The notes under the pieces were generated by a model that was not told the origin of the DNA, searched no databases, and saw only the letters and a program-made list of their open reading frames with translations. A stretch of DNA of 60,486 nt, taken from Tannerellaceae bacterium. Lineage in GTDB: Bacteria; Bacteroidota; Bacteroidia; Bacteroidales; Tannerellaceae. The stretch is from positions 1 through 60,486 of the forward strand of contig JAITGL010000045.1 of NCBI GenBank assembly GCA_031280645.1, read 5' to 3'. This document shows, piece by piece, positions 1 to 7,677 of the stretch. Position numbers and translations under genes: made by a program. How positions within the stretch are numbered: position 1 is the stretch's first letter; every line of letters starts with the position of its first letter.

Positions 1-35
1 TTTACCCCTCGAAAAGCTTTTGCGCGTCGTTTTTT

Positions 36-113
36 AACACCGTTTCGTTTTTCCTTAAAATATGTATTTTAACACCGTTTCGTTTTTCCAAACTGTCGCA
101 TTTCGTTTTTCCA
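36..113. repeat. Short degenerate direct repeats upstream of mnmA
   Basis: A motif close to AACACCGTTTCGTTTTTCC occurs at 36 and 71, and its right half (TTTCGTTTTTCC) recurs at 101. The spacings are 35 and 23 bp, so it lacks the strict period of the other arrays in this window. It may be the decayed end of an array that begins outside the window. Nothing else is recognised in 1-193. Confidence 0.45.
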
Positions 114-193
114 ATTATACCTGTTTCCCAATTCATCTCTATCTCCATAAAATTTTATCTTTACGCTTCAAATCAATATTAAGAATAAAGAAA

Positions 194-1255
194 ATGGAAA
201 TTGCTGCGCTGGTATCGGGTGGGGTTGATAGCTCCGTGATGGTGCATTTGCTGAAAGAGGCCGGCTTTGAGCCGGTGATTTTTTATATACGCATCGGTAG
301 CGACGAGGATGGGCTTTTTACATGTAACGCCGAGGAGGATATCGAGATAACGTCGTTTGTGGCTCGCAAGTACGGGTGCCGGTTTGAAACGGTTTCGCTG
401 CATGAGGAGTATTGGGAAAAAGTTGTGGGGTATACGGTTGACGCCGTGCGCCGCGGACTGACGCCTAATCCCGACATTATGTGCAATCGTTACATCAAGT
501 TCGGGTGCTTTAACGATCGCTGGGGTAAGGATTTTGATCGCATCGCCACGGGTCATTACGCTCGCACGGAGGAAATTGGCGGCAAGGTTTGGCTTGCAAC
601 CGCTCGCGACGCGGTGAAGGATCAAACGGATTTCTTGGCGCAAATAACTACTCTCCAGGTTAACAAGCTTCTTTTCCCTATCGGGCATTTGATGAAAAGC
701 GAGGTTCGCAGCATTGCGGCCGGCTGCCGGCTGCCGTCGGCAAGGCGTAAGGATAGCCAGGGGATCTGCTTCCTGGGCAAGATTAATTATAACGATTTTA
801 TTGAGCGATACCTTGGCCGCCGCGACGGGCCGATTGTCGAGCTTGAAACGGGGCGCGAGGTGGGGAGGCACCGGGGGTATTGGTTTCATACCATAGGCCA
901 GCGCAAGGGTCTTGGCTTGAGCGGGGGGCCTTGGTTTGTGGTGAAGAAGGATATTGAGGGCAATATTATATATGTGTCGAACGGTTATGATCCGGAAACT
1001 CAATATGGGCGGACTGTCAACTTGCGTGGTTTCCATTTCATTTCGGGCGATGTGTGGGGCGATTTCTCCGACGCTAAGGAAATCAGTTTCAAGATTCGTC
1101 ATACTCCGGCTTTTACTCGCGGTTTGCTGCGCCGCGTTGGCGATATTTACAGTATCGAGTCGGAGGATAAAATTCAGGGTATTGCTCCGGGGCAGTTTGG
1201 GGTTGTGTACGACAGGGATGCCCGGCTGTGTTTCGGAAGCGGGGGGATTGTTTAA
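194..1255 (+). CDS. mnmA: tRNA-specific 2-thiouridylase MnmA
   Basis: This cytoplasmic enzyme adenylates and thiolates U34 of the Lys, Glu and Gln tRNAs. The start at 194 is chosen because the protein then opens with the PP-loop ATPase motif SGGVDSS at residues 8-14; the 44 residues of open frame upstream are unlike the family. The nucleophile is Cys97 in NPDIMCNRY and the partner Cys192 lies in [15 protein letters not shown] is at 119-124. The length of 354 residues is normal. It converges on the LuxR-type gene with a 17-bp gap and stands alone. Bacteroidales often carry two MnmA paralogues, and the copy here cannot be assigned to either. Confidence 0.93.
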   Translation: MEIAALVSGGVDSSVMVHLLKEAGFEPVIFYIRIGSDEDGLFTCNAEEDIEITSFVARKYGCRFETVSLHEEYWEKVVGYTVDAVRRGLTPNPDIMCNRYIKFGCFNDRWGKDFDRIATGHYARTEEIGGKVWLATARDAVKDQTDFLAQITTLQVNKLLFPIGHLMKSEVRSIAAGCRLPSARRKDSQGICFLGKINYNDFIERYLGRRDGPIVELETGREVGRHRGYWFHTIGQRKGLGLSGGPWFVVKKDIEGNIIYVSNGYDPETQYGRTVNLRGFHFISGDVWGDFSDAKEISFKIRHTPAFTRGLLRRVGDIYSIESEDKIQGIAPGQFGVVYDRDARLCFGSGGIV

Positions 1256-1272
1256 CGCGCCAGTCTGGCGGC

Positions 1273-1815
1273 TTACAGCAGTCCGTTCATCAGAGCGTAG
1301 AGGGTGAGGCCGGAGATGGTTTTCACTCCGAGCTTTGACGTGATGTTCTTGCGGTGTGAGAGTACGGTGTGCAGGCTGATATGTAGCGCGTCGGCTATGT
1401 CTTTGTTGGTGTTGCCTCGCGCGATGAGCCTGAGTACTTCGCGTTCTCGGAGCGATAGTTCTTTGCTTTCGTTATTGCTCACGGTTTCGCCGGCAAAGGT
1501 TTCGTGCAATTGTTCTATAATGATTTCCTGCAAGGCGTTAACGTTGATAAGCCGGCAGGCCGATGCGGAGATGTGATTGGCGGTGGAGAGGATGGCGGTT
1601 CGGGTTCGGCGGCGCAGGAAAAAGTCGGTGTTGATCAGGAATGTATCGGGATCAATAAAGAAGTAGTCGAATACGGCGTCGGTGTTTTCAAGGGCGTCAA
1701 ATCGGCTAAAGCAAGTTACTGATGCAGGCGAGAAGTATTCTTCCAGTAGGTATGCGAGGCCCATTCCGAGCAGGGTGTTGCTGCTAAGAATGGCTATATT
1801 CCGGCTTCGTCGCAT
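1273..1815 (-). CDS. LuxR/NarL-type transcription regulator with atypical receiver
   Basis: The protein has 180 residues from the ATG at 1815. The C-terminal 60 residues are a clear LuxR-type helix-turn-helix (LSLREREVLRLIARG, then NKDIADALHIS and VLSHRKNI). The N-terminal 110 residues resemble a response-regulator receiver. The acidic pair normally found after the first strand is missing (ILSSN), and only a central Asp55 in FIDPD remains, so ordinary phosphorylation is doubtful. The gene overlaps the upstream hemerythrin-like gene by 22 bp, which suggests translational coupling and a shared role. The inference is that the partner protein, not a histidine kinase, tunes this regulator. The target is unknown. 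Confidence 0.8.
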   Translation of the reverse strand: MRRSRNIAILSSNTLLGMGLAYLLEEYFSPASVTCFSRFDALENTDAVFDYFFIDPDTFLINTDFFLRRRTRTAILSTANHISASACRLINVNALQEIIIEQLHETFAGETVSNNESKELSLREREVLRLIARGNTNKDIADALHISLHTVLSHRKNITSKLGVKTISGLTLYALMNGLL

Positions 1816-2411
1816 GGGTGCAGGATGCGGTATCGGATGCGGTTGTTTTGTTTGATGTCTTTTTCGAGGCTGTGTATGCCGAATATGACGGCGTAGCAAA
1901 GGTTGTCGTCATAATTGCCTGCGAGGTGTGTGATGATAAGTCGCTTGAGGTCGGCCAGCAGTTCTTCGAGCGAGTCTTCTCCTACGGGGGCTGCTCCCTG
2001 GCTTTTGTCGCACTCAATGCGGGCGAGCAGTTTGCTCTTGAAGGAGTCAAAAAAGTCGGCGATGAGCGACAGAGTTGGGTTGCCTTCGGGGCTGTGGCGA
2101 ATGAAGGAGTCCAGGTGTCGCTCAATGTTGGGCAGCAGATTGCGGAGGTAGTATTCGTTCGTTTTGTTGAGGTAGTCGATTATAAGCGATTTGTGAAACG
2201 ACTGGAGTTTTTTTTCGGGGAAGTATTCTTCGTTCAGGAAGGTATTGATAACCGTGAGCAGGAAGTCGGCATCAAGATTATACCGGTGGCATATTGCTTC
2301 AACGGAGCGGTCGCCTAATCCGAGGCGTATTCCGAAGCGGTTAATAACAGGAATGAGCGAAGGGTAAGCTTCTACCGCTTCGCTCATTATCATATCTGGG
2401 AACAGCAACAT
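1794..2411 (-). CDS. Hemerythrin/RIC (ScdA)-like protein lacking the iron ligands
   Basis: The protein has 205 residues. Residues 15-60 match the ScdA/RIC N-terminal domain (PVINRFGIRLGLGDRS...CHRYNLD), but the usual Cys-Cys pair of that domain is replaced by Leu-Gly. The rest aligns with the RIC hemerythrin helices. Family RIC proteins repair iron-sulfur clusters with a di-iron site built from His and Glu. Here the first His pair is Thr-Asn (LNKTNEYYLR), the LLPHMEKEE-like block is LLARIECDKS, and the terminal HIHLEN block is KQNNRI. Iron binding is therefore unlikely, and the fold may serve as a sensor or as a partner of the overlapping LuxR regulator. The assignment rests on motif layout, not a search. 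Confidence 0.7.
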   Translation of the reverse strand: MLLFPDMIMSEAVEAYPSLIPVINRFGIRLGLGDRSVEAICHRYNLDADFLLTVINTFLNEEYFPEKKLQSFHKSLIIDYLNKTNEYYLRNLLPNIERHLDSFIRHSPEGNPTLSLIADFFDSFKSKLLARIECDKSQGAAPVGEDSLEELLADLKRLIITHLAGNYDDNLCYAVIFGIHSLEKDIKQNNRIRYRILHPCDEAGI

Positions 2412-2446
2412 GTTTTAATTAATTGAGAATTGGATATTAATTAGTT

Positions 2447-3400
2447 TTAGGCCTGTTCCCATTGTTTGCGTAGTAATTCAACTGCGGCCGGAACAACTGT
2501 TGGGCGGTCGCCCTGGCATCCACACTCAAAGCTTACGTATTTGTTGTAGCCAAGCATTTTCAGTCCTTTAAATCCGTTCACATAGTTATCGGCATCGCCG
2601 TCTTCGCCAGGCATGCTGCGTCGTTTGCGGCTGGCGATGTGTACGTGTTGGAGGTATTCGCCGGCCGAGATGAAGGCTCCCATGTCGGAGGTTTCTTCGG
2701 CGGTCATATGCCAGAAGTCGCCCATACATTTTACTCCCGGATGGTTGATGTCGCGGCATATTGAAGCGGCGTCGGCAACTTGCCGGAGGTAGAAGGCTTC
2801 TTTGCGGTTGAGGGGTTCGAATATTACGGTTGTTCCTGCGGCTACGGCCCATTCGCCCATGATGCGGAATTGTTCGCAAAGAAAGTCGCGGGTTTCCTGA
2901 CTGTGAGACATAACGGGTACTTGATGGTTAAATGCCGGGACTATGATAACTCCGGTTGATCCGAGCTGTCCGCCTGCTTCAATGATTTCCTTCATGGTGT
3001 CGAGGCATTGTTGGCGGATGGCAGCGTCGGTTGAGATGATGAATCCTTGGAATCCGGCGCATATTGCGCTAATCTTAATGTTGCGTCCGTTCAGCGCTTG
3101 CTGTATTTCGGGAACACGTTCTTTGAGGTTGCGCCCGCCGGGCTCAAAGCCAACAACGCCGAGGTTTTCCATGAAGTCGAATTTCTGGTTGAGGTTTTCG
3201 CCCGGAGCTGTTCCTTCTTGGAAAGAGATTTTGAGTTCGGCATTTTTGCAACATTCACCATGTCCGCCGCAGCATGATTTTTCCTGGGCGGTGGAGGTTT
3301 TGTTGGAAGAGCAGGCCGCCATACCCATACTTACAGCGGCCAAAGCGGCTCCCGACAAGCCTGTTTTGAGAAAATCTCTTCTATCGCCTGTCATCATCAT
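2447..3400 (-). CDS. Exported sugar phosphate isomerase/epimerase-type TIM-barrel protein
   Basis: The 317 residues begin with a Tat-like signal (RRDFLKTG, residues 7-14) ending in a lipobox at Cys30 (GMAAC), so the protein is probably a periplasm-facing lipoprotein. Next to the anchor is the Cys-rich stretch CCGGHGECC (43-51). The body is an AP-endonuclease-2/xylose-isomerase-like barrel, with likely metal ligands Glu195 (FEPLN), Asp228 (GDFWH), His254 (HVHIAS) and Glu292 (SFECG), as in hydroxypyruvate isomerases and sugar epimerases. It begins 3 bp after the exported Gfo/Idh gene, and the two probably act on the same sugar. The substrate is unknown. The start could also be the Met at 3394. 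Confidence 0.85.
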   Translation of the reverse strand: MMMTGDRRDFLKTGLSGAALAAVSMGMAACSSNKTSTAQEKSCCGGHGECCKNAELKISFQEGTAPGENLNQKFDFMENLGVVGFEPGGRNLKERVPEIQQALNGRNIKISAICAGFQGFIISTDAAIRQQCLDTMKEIIEAGGQLGSTGVIIVPAFNHQVPVMSHSQETRDFLCEQFRIMGEWAVAAGTTVIFEPLNRKEAFYLRQVADAASICRDINHPGVKCMGDFWHMTAEETSDMGAFISAGEYLQHVHIASRKRRSMPGEDGDADNYVNGFKGLKMLGYNKYVSFECGCQGDRPTVVPAAVELLRKQWEQA

Positions 3401-3403
3401 TGC

Positions 3404-4792
3404 TTAACTCTTTTTTTCGAGGGGCTTGCCGGGAACGGGCCGAACAAATCCGCTCATGTCCATTTTACCGAGGTTGAGGTCGGCCGGAGTAAGGTCGAGG
3501 CCGGATACGGTCATTTCGTCCCATGTGGTTTGCGCACCGGTGTATGCCGATTCGCGACCCATGATGGCAGCCATATTGGCCACCGCTGTTTCGGATGCCT
3601 GGTCGATGGGCTTGCCGCTGCGGATGTGATTAATCCAGTTAACGTGCTCAAGGGTGTATGGATCTTGCATTTTGAAGTTGGTTTTCTCGGCTTCCTTGTC
3701 AAACTTCCATATTACGTTTCCTGCGAGATCTTTGATTACATGTTCGCCGGCGGTCGACCATGAGCCTTTGGTTCCCTGGATAAATTCGCTAACGTTGTTT
3801 ACGCAACCGTCAATCTGGCGGCACATACTGTGGAGGTGTATCCCATTCTCCATCACGAAGTCTACGCTAAAGGAGTCGTACTGGTCGCCTGTTACGCGAC
3901 GCTGGTGCGATCCGAATCCTACGGCGCTTACGGGACGGAGGCCGCTGAACCATGTGAACACGTCGATGTTGTGAACATGCTGCTCAACGATATGATCACC
4001 CGACAGCCATTTCCAATTCACCCAGTCGCGTATCATCCATTCGCAGTCGCTCCAGTCTTTCTGACGTGGGCGGAACCATAGCATGGATTGATTCCAGTAA
4101 ACTACGCCGCCGGTTATTTCGCCGATAGCGCCATTCATTATCTGCTTGTATGACTCAACGTACGAACGCTGGTGGTGACGCTGCGTTCCGGTTATTACGC
4201 AAAGGTTTTTGGCTAAGGCCTGTTTTGCGGTAGCGATAATAAGGCGATAGCCAACGGGGTCAACGCAAATTGGTTTTTCGAGGAAGGAATGTATTCCTTT
4301 TTCGGTGGCATATTGGAAGTGGAGCGGGCGGAAGTTGGGCGGAGTGGCAACAATCACCACGTCAACGCCGCTGTCGATAACCTGTTTGTAAGCGTCGAAG
4401 CCTACGAAGCGGCTGCTTGCCGGAATGTCGATACCGTTGCGCTCTTTCAGCTTGTCGGCCAAACTGTCGACACGATCCTGGAAGGTGTCGCCAAGGGCTG
4501 TGATGGTCACGCCGTTAGCGGCAGCGAGGAAATTAAATGCAGCTCCCGATCCGCGGCCGCCGCATCCGATTACTCCAGCTTTCAGTTCTTTTCCGTCGGT
4601 TGCAAAATCAACGAGTTCCGGAACGTAATAGGTTCCAGGTTCTTTGATGGGCTTGGTTACGGCAGATTGTTCACCGCCTGCGCAAGAGGTTAATACTGCG
4701 GCAGAGCTGCCGGTTCCGATGGCGCCTAATGCGCCGGCCATTGCCGAATTTTTCAGAAATGACCTTCTACTGAGAGAATGTTCTTTTTTCAT
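3404..4792 (-). CDS. Exported Gfo/Idh/MocA-family oxidoreductase
   Basis: The 462-residue protein carries a twin-arginine signal SRRSFLKN (8-15) and a possible lipobox at Cys37 (LTSC). Tat export fits a protein that folds around a bound NAD(P) cofactor. The Rossmann motif is AGVIGCGGRGSG near residue 73, and the family's catalytic-lysine motif appears as FLEKPIC. Members oxidise or epimerise sugars, often working as glycoside 3-dehydrogenases. It lies 14 bp after the multiheme cytochrome-SUMF1 gene and 3 bp before the exported isomerase gene. I infer a periplasmic sugar-oxidising module. Whether electrons reach the cytochrome cannot be told from sequence. Confidence 0.88.
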   Translation of the reverse strand: MKKEHSLSRRSFLKNSAMAGALGAIGTGSSAAVLTSCAGGEQSAVTKPIKEPGTYYVPELVDFATDGKELKAGVIGCGGRGSGAAFNFLAAANGVTITALGDTFQDRVDSLADKLKERNGIDIPASSRFVGFDAYKQVIDSGVDVVIVATPPNFRPLHFQYATEKGIHSFLEKPICVDPVGYRLIIATAKQALAKNLCVITGTQRHHQRSYVESYKQIMNGAIGEITGGVVYWNQSMLWFRPRQKDWSDCEWMIRDWVNWKWLSGDHIVEQHVHNIDVFTWFSGLRPVSAVGFGSHQRRVTGDQYDSFSVDFVMENGIHLHSMCRQIDGCVNNVSEFIQGTKGSWSTAGEHVIKDLAGNVIWKFDKEAEKTNFKMQDPYTLEHVNWINHIRSGKPIDQASETAVANMAAIMGRESAYTGAQTTWDEMTVSGLDLTPADLNLGKMDMSGFVRPVPGKPLEKKS

Positions 4793-4806
4793 GATACCTA
4801 TAATTA

Positions 4807-6399
4807 TTAATTATTAATAGTTGCCTGTATAGCCGAATCCGGTATACACACAACTCTGAAGCCTATGCCTCGTATGTCGGAATACCACCAGATACTTTTG
4901 GGTTGCTGCGGATCTGTTTTCAACCATGCTTCGTGCCGGGTATAATTACGGGCCGCTACGCGGAGGTCGGCCGCATCCGACGAATAGTCGCCGCCTCTAA
5001 CCACCCATTCGTCGCCTTCAGTTACGATCGGATCGTTAACGCCAGCGTCGCTCTTAGCGTAGGCTTCGGGGTCGTATTTATCGGCGCAATATTCCATTAC
5101 ATTGCCCAGCATATTTTTGATGCCGAACGGATTTGTCTTAACGGTTGCTGGTTCCTGCGTTCTGTTCCTACTGTTTTTGACATAAACGGCGTAAGAGCTG
5201 ATGCTGTCGGTTTTCGCGCTGAAGAACTTGCGCCAAAAGCCCAGGTCGGAGAAACGGGCCGGATCGCCGGGAAAGAAGTATGGTGTTTGCGTTCCTCCCC
5301 GTGCGGCGTATTCCCATTCGGCCTCGGTGGGCAGGCGGTATGTTTTGCCTGTTTTTTTTGATAGCCAGAGGCAGAATGTTTCTGCTGCATAATGCGTCAT
5401 CGTAATTGCCGGACGATCACCGCTACCCCATCCTTGGTCGGGTAGTCCGAAGGGGGGGGTCGGGCCGGATATTGCGTCAACGTCGAGACGGCTGTTGTTG
5501 GCGTACACGGTTTCGGGGGGCGTGCGTCCTTCGCTCATTGTAGCGGCGTAGAAGGCCCAGTATTGATCCCATGTTGTTTCTATTTCGGCTATGAAGAATG
5601 GACTTACCGTTACGGTACGAACCGGAGATTCGTCGGCTTTGCGGAAAGCTTCTTTATCGGGGCTTCCCATGGCGAACGATCCGCCGTTAACGGCTATCAT
5701 CTTAAAGGATACCGCCGTGCCCGGAATTTGTTCCGTATAGTCGGCAAACGATGTCACCTGGGTTGGAAGCTTGAAGTAGAGGCTCGTATCGACAGGGCCG
5801 CTCGATGTTCCGGCGCCGGGAATGCCAGTCATTTTACCGTGGGTATAGTTAGGGTTATGATGGCCAGCGTCGAGGTGGCAGCTTATACATTGCAAGTCCA
5901 GTTTCTTCTCGTTTTCCTCATAATATAAATGCGCTGTGATGGCATCGTTGGTTATTCCAGATGGAAACAGGTTTTGATGGCATTCCTTGCATGATTCGTT
6001 GGGAATGTATTTCACGGCGTGCTCAAGTTCCGACTTTAATTCCCAGTCGAAATCAGCGCTGTCTTTGGTCATCCAGCCCCAGGCGTCTTTCAATCCGAGT
6101 TTAAGTTTGGCCGTATAATGATCCCATGTGTGCGATTGGGGCGGGAGGTGGCAGTCAACGCAATGGACTTTCACTCCGCTACCGTTGTTTACATGCTTTG
6201 ATAGCTTCCATGAAGCCTCAACATGCGGATGAACATGGCACATCATGCACGACTCGTCCGACGAAAAATATACTGAAGTGAGGTATGCGCCGATTACAAT
6301 TGCTCCTCCTATCAATGCTCCCATCAGAAAGAATGTGAACTTCTTACTTCTCCACGACGTTCTTTTGGATGAATAGCGATTTGAATCTCTACGGGTCAT
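4807..6399 (-). CDS. NapC/NirT-type tetraheme cytochrome c fused to a SUMF1 domain
   Basis: The 530-residue protein starts with a cytoplasmic basic stretch and one membrane anchor (about 21-45). Four heme-binding CxxCH motifs follow: CMMCH 51-55, CVDCH 80-84, CKECH 137-141 and CISCH 171-175, as in the NapC/NrfH quinol dehydrogenases. From about 233 to 520 there is a SUMF1/formylglycine-generating-enzyme fold, shown by GSFAMGS, RLPTEAEWEYAARGG (355-369), GNVMEYC, VVRGGDY and GIGFRVV. The paired cysteines of true formylglycine-generating enzymes are absent near the C-terminus, so this domain is probably not that enzyme. It precedes the exported Gfo/Idh and isomerase genes in one operon. Function is inferred: quinone-linked periplasmic electron transfer. 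Confidence 0.88.
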   Translation of the reverse strand: MTRRDSNRYSSKRTSWRSKKFTFFLMGALIGGAIVIGAYLTSVYFSSDESCMMCHVHPHVEASWKLSKHVNNGSGVKVHCVDCHLPPQSHTWDHYTAKLKLGLKDAWGWMTKDSADFDWELKSELEHAVKYIPNESCKECHQNLFPSGITNDAITAHLYYEENEKKLDLQCISCHLDAGHHNPNYTHGKMTGIPGAGTSSGPVDTSLYFKLPTQVTSFADYTEQIPGTAVSFKMIAVNGGSFAMGSPDKEAFRKADESPVRTVTVSPFFIAEIETTWDQYWAFYAATMSEGRTPPETVYANNSRLDVDAISGPTPPFGLPDQGWGSGDRPAITMTHYAAETFCLWLSKKTGKTYRLPTEAEWEYAARGGTQTPYFFPGDPARFSDLGFWRKFFSAKTDSISSYAVYVKNSRNRTQEPATVKTNPFGIKNMLGNVMEYCADKYDPEAYAKSDAGVNDPIVTEGDEWVVRGGDYSSDAADLRVAARNYTRHEAWLKTDPQQPKSIWWYSDIRGIGFRVVCIPDSAIQATINN

Positions 6400-6496
6400 T
6401 TCTTTGATGATTCTTTTTATAACTCTTATATTTTATCTGAGTTCTATGAATATAAATCAAAAGCTTATCTTATATAATATCTTTCGAGGCATATCG

Positions 6497-7663
6497 CTAT
6501 TCAACCCACTTTTGCCATTTCCTGTCGTTATCATAGCCCGACGTTACCATCGTTTCTATAAACTGCATTCCTCTAAGCCCGTCGTATACAGTTGGGAAAT
6601 CAAGCATCTCGGCCGTGGGTTTCTCACCGCGATCAAGGGCGCGAACTGTGGCGGCGAAGTTGCGGTAAATATTTGCAAACGATTCGATAAATCCTTCGGG
6701 ATGACCGCCGGGGGTGCGGGTGTTGGCTTTTGCTGCGTCGGTAAGGAAACCGGTGCCGACTCTCAGAATTTCTTTCGGCTTGTTAGTCCACTTCAGATGA
6801 AGGCTGTTAGGCTCTTCCTGGTACCACTCGAAGCCTCCTTTTTCGCCGTACACTTGTATTTGGAGCCTGTTCTCTTCGCCAGCAGCTATCTGGGTGCAGG
6901 TTAGTACGCCTGTGGCTCCGTTGTCGTAGTGGAGGAAAGCGGCTCCGTCGTCGTCGATCGGGCGGCCGGGAGCGAAGGCTTTGAGTTCGGCGCAGAGTTC
7001 AACCACTTTAGCTCCGGTTACATATTCAGACAGGTGCCAAGCGTGAGTGCCAATGTCGCCAACGCTACCTGCTTTGCCCGAACGAGAGGGATCGGTGCGC
7101 CATCCGGCGTTGTTACCTCCTTGAAGTTCTATTCTTTCCGAAAGCCAGCCCTGGGTGTATTGCACATAAAGCCGACGGATTTTACCGAAATCTCCTCTCT
7201 CTATCCTTCTCTTTGCTTCCTTAATTGCAGGATATCCCGAATACACGTGGGTTAGCGCAAGGATAAGCCCGGTTTCTTCTACCTTCTGTCGCAGTTGCTT
7301 GGCCTCTTCGAGCGAAAAGGTTATGGGTTTGTCAACAACCACGTGATAGCCGTTTGAAAGAGCCAGCATAGCCGGTTCGAAGTGCCATTTGTTCGGCGTA
7401 ACTATGGTTACAAAGTCCATCCGCTCGCTTGCCGGGAGCAGGGCTTCTTTCTCGAACATTTCCTGATACGAAGTGTATATCCTGCTGTCGGGCAGGTAGT
7501 AGGAGCGTCCGGAGCTTAGCGATATTTCGGGGTTGACGCTAAAGCATCCGCACACCAGTTCCGATTGATTGTCCATAAAAGCTGCACATCTGTGTATGGC
7601 TCCGATGAAAGCATCGCTGCCTCCGCCAACCATTCCCATTCTGAGTTTTCTGTTGTTTTTCAT
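6497..7663 (-). CDS. Gfo/Idh/MocA-family oxidoreductase (cytoplasmic)
   Basis: The 388-residue protein opens directly with a Rossmann fold (RMGMVGGGSDAFIGAIH) and has no export signal. The family's catalytic-lysine motif is VVDKPITF, and HxxDxG-like features sit in SVGDIGTHAWHL. Relatives are NAD-dependent sugar or inositol dehydrogenases. It lies 97 bp upstream of the cytochrome-SUMF1 gene in the same direction, so it could head that operon and handle the product inside the cell. The stop of the protease gene transcribed toward it is only 14 bp from its start. The substrate cannot be told from sequence. Confidence 0.88.
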   Translation of the reverse strand: MKNNRKLRMGMVGGGSDAFIGAIHRCAAFMDNQSELVCGCFSVNPEISLSSGRSYYLPDSRIYTSYQEMFEKEALLPASERMDFVTIVTPNKWHFEPAMLALSNGYHVVVDKPITFSLEEAKQLRQKVEETGLILALTHVYSGYPAIKEAKRRIERGDFGKIRRLYVQYTQGWLSERIELQGGNNAGWRTDPSRSGKAGSVGDIGTHAWHLSEYVTGAKVVELCAELKAFAPGRPIDDDGAAFLHYDNGATGVLTCTQIAAGEENRLQIQVYGEKGGFEWYQEEPNSLHLKWTNKPKEILRVGTGFLTDAAKANTRTPGGHPEGFIESFANIYRNFAATVRALDRGEKPTAEMLDFPTVYDGLRGMQFIETMVTSGYDNDRKWQKWVE

Positions 7664-7677
7664 GTTCGTAAAAATTA

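Noticed and set aside
179..1102. Long minus-strand frame opposite mnmA
   Set aside because: It has no family features; mnmA motifs on the plus strand are complete, so this is a shadow frame.
4807..6399. True formylglycine-generating (sulfatase-activating) enzyme
   Set aside because: The two active-site cysteines after the RGG motif are absent, and no sulfatase gene is in the window.
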